A stretch of 9,898 nucleotides of DNA from assembly GCA_964537035.1 (NCBI GenBank), contig CAZIAK010000088.1, forward strand, positions 1 to 9,898, in the 5' to 3' direction. The notes under the pieces are model-generated. The model searched no databases, had not been told where the DNA came from, and worked only from the letters and a program-made list of their open reading frames with translations. The stretch comes from CAZIAK01 sp964537035. GTDB lineage: Bacteria > Planctomycetota > B15-G4. Shown here in pieces: positions 7,242 through 9,898 of this stretch. A program made the translations under genes and the position numbers. The number at the start of each line of letters is the position of its first letter. Position 1 is the stretch's first letter.

Positions 7242-9212
7242 ATGTCCCCACGCCATGCTGCCCTCGCCTCGCGCCCTGCCCACGCCGCATACGCTGCCCC
7301 CGCCTCTCGCCCTGCGCTCAAGTCCTTTATTGGGTTCGCTGCCCAGGCTGTCGTACTGACCTTGGTTGTCGCTTGCGGAGAGAGCGCCCAGCCTCCCGCA
7401 GCCCGCGCCGTACCGCCGTCCATGACCTCGTGCGCTGTTTGCCACAAGGCCATCGTGGAGCGCTTTCTCGGCCACGCCATGTCGGACACCCTGGGGCCGG
7501 TCACTGATCCGCCGTCCGGTTCACTACAATCTCAGCCGGGCGGGGACCGCTACCGCTTCGAGAGCCAGGGCGAGCACACGGTGATGATCCATGAACTGCC
7601 CGACGGCGGCCGCCGCCAGCAGCTGCTCGTGGGCCGTTACGGCGCGGGCGTGATGGACCGGGCCTTCGTGGGCACCGAGCTCGACGACGAGGGGCAACCC
7701 ACGGGTCGGCTGTCGTTCCTCCCGCTCGAAAGCCTGGTGGGACATGGCCTGGCTCCCGCCCCCTTCGAAGCCATGGCCCCCGGCACGGGCTTCGACATGC
7801 CCTTCACCGCCGAGTGCCTGGAGTGCCACACGACCCAGACCGTGGCCGCCCTGCCTGGCGCCGCGGCAGAGACCGACGCCCCGGCAAGCACAGCACGCAT
7901 CTGGCCCGACGCCCAGCTGGGAGCCGACGCGTTCGAGCACCTGTCCCCCCTGGCCTGTGATGCCTGCCACGGTCCCACCGATCGACATGCGCAGCTGATG
8001 AACGCCTCGCTGGAGAGCGGCCAGCCCGCGAGCGATGTGGGCCTGACGCGTCTGGGCGAGCTGCCCGCACCGCGCCAGCGACACGTCTGCGCCCGTTGCC
8101 ACCTGCAGGGCGAGGGGCACCTCCCTCTCGGGGACATTGCTCCCGGAGGCCCCCAACCCGAGGACTTTCTGACCAGGCAGCCCGTGTTCGTTGCAGCGAA
8201 CCCCGGAGACGACTTTCGCTTCGTGGGCCAGCTACGGCGGCTCTCCCTCTCGGCCTGCTACGCCGGCGCGCCCGAGATGACCTGTGTGAGTTGTCACGAC
8301 CCACACACCGCAGTGAAGGCGCAAGGCACGGCCTCGTTTGATGGCCGCTGCCAGAGCTGCCACGGCGCCGAGCAACAGCCTTGCGTGCGTTCGCCTGACC
8401 TCGACGTAGACGACGTCACCGGCAGCTCGGCGCGCACGGCGGCGGGGTGCGTCGACTGTCACGTACGCCGCAGCCAGCCCTTCGACATGCCCGGCGCCCG
8501 CACGGCCGATCACTTCGTGCGCCGCCAGATCAAGCTCCCCGAGACCATGCCCATGCAGGCCTGGGAGGACGGCAGAGGCGCACTCACGATCTACACCGAC
8601 GCCCCCACGGACGCCCTGCTGGCCAGCGAGAGCGGCCAGCTCTGGAAGCGCGCCGTGATCGCCCTGGGACTGTTCAACCTGGGCCGGGTCGACGAGGCGG
8701 TGAGCGCCCTGGCCCAGCTGGGCTCTCCAACGAGCTACGGAGACCTGCCTGATCTGGACAAGCTGCCCGACGTGCGCTTCGTGCGCGGCCTGATCTACGA
8801 GTTCGCAGCCGACCACGCCCGAGCAACGAGCGAGTACAACGCCGCCCTGGCCCTCGACCCGAGCCATCCCGGGGCCCGACTCAACAGAGCCTGGCTAAGC
8901 CTCGACGGTGGAGACGTCGAGGGAGCAGAGACCGACGCCACCGAACTCCTGCGTCGCTACCCCCTCGCCGAGAAGCCCTGGAACCTCCGCGCAGCCATCG
9001 CCGGCTCGAAGGGCGACCTACCCGCCGCCGTCGAGGCCTTCGTCTGGTCCGCCGAGGCCTGGCCCTCCGACGCCGACGTCTGGCACGACATGGGCCGCCT
9101 GATGCTCGTCCTCGGCGCCGAGGACGACGCCCAGGTCATGCTTGAACGGGCGGCAACCTTGCGCCCTTCCCTGCCCGGTCTCGCCGCCAGCCTCGCCGCG
9201 GCCCGTCAGTAA
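7242..9212 (+). CDS. Seven-haem cytochrome c with C-terminal TPR repeats, predicted lipoprotein
   Basis: This is an envelope electron-transfer protein of the multihaem cytochrome c554-like type joined to TPR repeats. From the ATG at 7242 it has 656 residues. A long basic n-region and hydrophobic stretch end in VVA-C45, a good lipobox. Seven CXXCH haem-binding motifs follow: CAVCH (64-68), CLECH (192-196), CDACH (239-243), CARCH (283-287), CVSCHDPH (348-355), CQSCH (370-374) and CVDCH (403-407). Extra histidines (H78, H168, H233, H424) could be distal ligands. From about 468 to the end there are about four TPR-like helix pairs, for example ARATSEYNAALALDPSHPGA. The CVSCHDPH and DHFVRR motifs recur in TPR cytochromes of Planctomycetota and Acidobacteria, from memory. 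The frame extends to a GTG at 7176, and an ATG at 7233 is also possible. It is divergent from the GT39 gene across 80 bases in which I see no clear promoter. The electron partner is unknown. Confidence 0.92.
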   Translation: MSPRHAALASRPAHAAYAAPASRPALKSFIGFAAQAVVLTLVVACGESAQPPAARAVPPSMTSCAVCHKAIVERFLGHAMSDTLGPVTDPPSGSLQSQPGGDRYRFESQGEHTVMIHELPDGGRRQQLLVGRYGAGVMDRAFVGTELDDEGQPTGRLSFLPLESLVGHGLAPAPFEAMAPGTGFDMPFTAECLECHTTQTVAALPGAAAETDAPASTARIWPDAQLGADAFEHLSPLACDACHGPTDRHAQLMNASLESGQPASDVGLTRLGELPAPRQRHVCARCHLQGEGHLPLGDIAPGGPQPEDFLTRQPVFVAANPGDDFRFVGQLRRLSLSACYAGAPEMTCVSCHDPHTAVKAQGTASFDGRCQSCHGAEQQPCVRSPDLDVDDVTGSSARTAAGCVDCHVRRSQPFDMPGARTADHFVRRQIKLPETMPMQAWEDGRGALTIYTDAPTDALLASESGQLWKRAVIALGLFNLGRVDEAVSALAQLGSPTSYGDLPDLDKLPDVRFVRGLIYEFAADHARATSEYNAALALDPSHPGARLNRAWLSLDGGDVEGAETDATELLRRYPLAEKPWNLRAAIAGSKGDLPAAVEAFVWSAEAWPSDADVWHDMGRLMLVLGAEDDAQVMLERAATLRPSLPGLAASLAAARQ

Positions 9213-9239
9213 TCCAACCCCAGAGCCGGTTTCAGATCA

Positions 9240-9284
9240 GCACCGCCAAACCACGGTGCGTCAGTGCGGGCGAACGCACTGACG
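9240..9284 (+). terminator. Double hairpin after the cytochrome gene
   Basis: Two stem-loops stand side by side, starting 28 bases after the cytochrome stop. The first is GCACCG / CGGTGC (9240-9245 and 9254-9259) with an 8-base loop. The second is a perfect 10-base stem, CGTCAGTGCG (9259-9268) and CGCACTGACG (9275-9284), with loop GGCGAA; one base is shared. The heptamer GGCGAAC occurs at 9269-9275 and again at 9284-9290. There is no T-run, so this would be a non-canonical terminator for the cytochrome gene. Because it ends 6 bases before a -35 box, it could instead be an operator for the downstream promoter. Confidence 0.55.
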
Positions 9285-9290
9285 GCGAAC

Positions 9291-9318
9291 TTGCCATCTC
9301 AGACCCTCACACCATAAT
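9291..9318 (+). promoter_or_regulatory. Sigma70-like promoter for the FkbM methyltransferase gene
   Basis: TTGCCA (9291-9296, five of six matches to TTGACA) and CATAAT (9313-9318, five of six matches to TATAAT) are separated by 16 bases. Transcription would start near 9325, leaving a leader of about 105 bases before the ATG at 9430, or about 33 bases before a GTG at 9358. It lies in the intergenic region 9213-9429, in DNA more AT-rich than the rest of the window. It is the best promoter match I found here. Confidence 0.5.
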
Positions 9319-9429
9319 CCTGCGCAGAACAAATCCCGGCCTCTGCTGACAAGCCAAGTGGACTCATTGATGAATAGGGGCCAGCCCCGCCCTACCGACT
9401 CTTCAGTTTTTTTTGCGACACTCCCCACC

Positions 9430-9858
9430 ATGAGTCTATTCAGTCGACTAGCACGGAAGCTCCTCATGCAGGTGGGAGATGTCCCCCACCTGGATGCCTT
9501 CGATGACATGGCACGCCTGCTTGACGGTCGCAACGTGCAGACAGTGCTCGATATCGGGGGTTGCTTCGGAGAACTCGCTCTGCGATTCAACGGCATGTTC
9601 CCGGAAGCCCGAGTCTATACGTTTGAGCCCAGCCCAAAGACGTGGCCTCTCCTCTTGGAAAACATCTCCGGGCACGAGCGCATTGTCCCTGTGAACAAGG
9701 GCTGCTTCAGCGAGAGCAGCAAGGCCACCCTCCACATCAACCAGTGGCCCGGGGCAACTTCCCTCCTGGAACGTCCCCAATCGGACTTGCCCTACCACAA
9801 TCCGGTGGCCGTGCATGTTGACTCCACCGAGATCGAACTCGTAGCCCTAGTGGGGTGA
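9430..9858 (+). CDS. FkbM-family SAM-dependent methyltransferase, apparently truncated
   Basis: FkbM-type enzymes put a methyl group from S-adenosylmethionine on sugars or other hydroxylated products and are common in polysaccharide clusters. The 142 residues begin with a short helical N-terminus. Then come the SAM-binding motif I, VLDIGGCFGE (39-48), the acidic motif VYTFEPSP (62-69) and GATSLLE (108-114), which aligns with the SSL region of FkbM proteins. The protein stops with TGA after VALVG, before the usual TLD and KID-x-x-G-x-E half of the domain, so roughly 80-130 residues are missing. Neither other frame continues the domain in the 40 bases left. The frame also runs upstream to a GTG at 9358, but the ATG at 9430 gives the family-like start. 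No good ribosome site is seen. Early codons (AGT, CTA, CGA, CTA, GCA) are unlike the neighbours. It may be a decaying gene, a recombination edge or a sequencing frameshift. Confidence 0.75.
   Translation: MSLFSRLARKLLMQVGDVPHLDAFDDMARLLDGRNVQTVLDIGGCFGELALRFNGMFPEARVYTFEPSPKTWPLLLENISGHERIVPVNKGCFSESSKATLHINQWPGATSLLERPQSDLPYHNPVAVHVDSTEIELVALVG
9465..9496. repeat. Inverted repeat inside the start of the methyltransferase gene
   Basis: Arms at 9465-9476 and 9485-9496 pair at 11 of 12 positions (CATGCAGGTGGG with CCCACCTGGATG) around the 8-base spacer AGATGTCC. It begins 35 bases after the ATG at 9430 and encodes part of MQVGDVPHLDA. It could form a stable mRNA hairpin near the translation start. 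Whether it has a function or is chance is open. Confidence 0.5.
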
Positions 9859-9898
9859 GTTGCAAGTTCGAGCGATTAGTTTGCTTTCGGTGTCTTTG

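Noticed and set aside
9377..9414. Small hairpin GGGGC-CA-GCCCC followed by the T-run as an intrinsic terminator
   Set aside because: The T-run begins 18 bases after the stem, the loop is too small, and it lies between a good promoter and the start codon.
1..9898. CRISPR array, tRNA or rRNA gene, transposase, integrase or attachment site
   Set aside because: I saw no regularly spaced direct repeats, no tRNA-like cloverleaf or rRNA sequence, and no recombinase motifs in any frame.

Overview
The window is GC-rich, protein-dense bacterial DNA. Hand counts in small samples gave about 68% GC in the body, falling to about 55% in the last 600 bases. The envelope genes, predicted lipoproteins and a multihaem cytochrome carrying TPR repeats point to a Gram-negative-type (diderm) bacterium. 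Myxococcota or another former deltaproteobacterial lineage, Planctomycetota or Acidobacteriota are plausible. No marker gene here settles it, so the taxonomy is a guess.

Layout from left to right. Positions 1-1595 (minus strand) hold a polysaccharide ABC exporter: permease first, then a short Wzt/KpsT-type ATPase 3 bases downstream. After that a probable third gene starts at position 26 and runs off the left edge. A divergent gap (1596-1773) separates this operon from a plus-strand pair: non-hydrolysing UDP-GlcNAc 2-epimerase (wecB type, 1774-2934) and a GT4-type glycosyltransferase (2941-4044). A hairpin at 4064-4083 lies in the convergent gap that follows. Next, on the minus strand, come a GT39/ArnT-like integral membrane glycosyltransferase (5617-7161) and, downstream of it, a sulfatase-fold predicted lipoprotein (4111-5529). 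Divergent from these is a seven-haem cytochrome c fused to TPR repeats (7242-9212). The right end has a strong double hairpin, a good sigma70-like promoter and an FkbM-type methyltransferase that stops early (9430-9858).

Taken together, most of the window is an envelope or surface-glycan locus. The epimerase would supply UDP-ManNAc and the GT4 enzyme would add a sugar to a lipid-linked glycan on the cytoplasmic side. The ABC exporter would move the glycan across the inner membrane. The GT39 enzyme and the sulfatase-fold lipoprotein would act on glycan or lipid on the periplasmic side. The cytochrome is probably an unrelated respiratory or redox gene. The methyltransferase end differs in base composition and codon use and looks like a recombination edge.

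I did not find a clearly new multi-gene system. The points most worth a second look are the sulfatase-fold protein with Thr in place of the formylglycine Cys/Ser, the truncated FkbM gene with its unusual 5' region, and the cytochrome-TPR lipoprotein.
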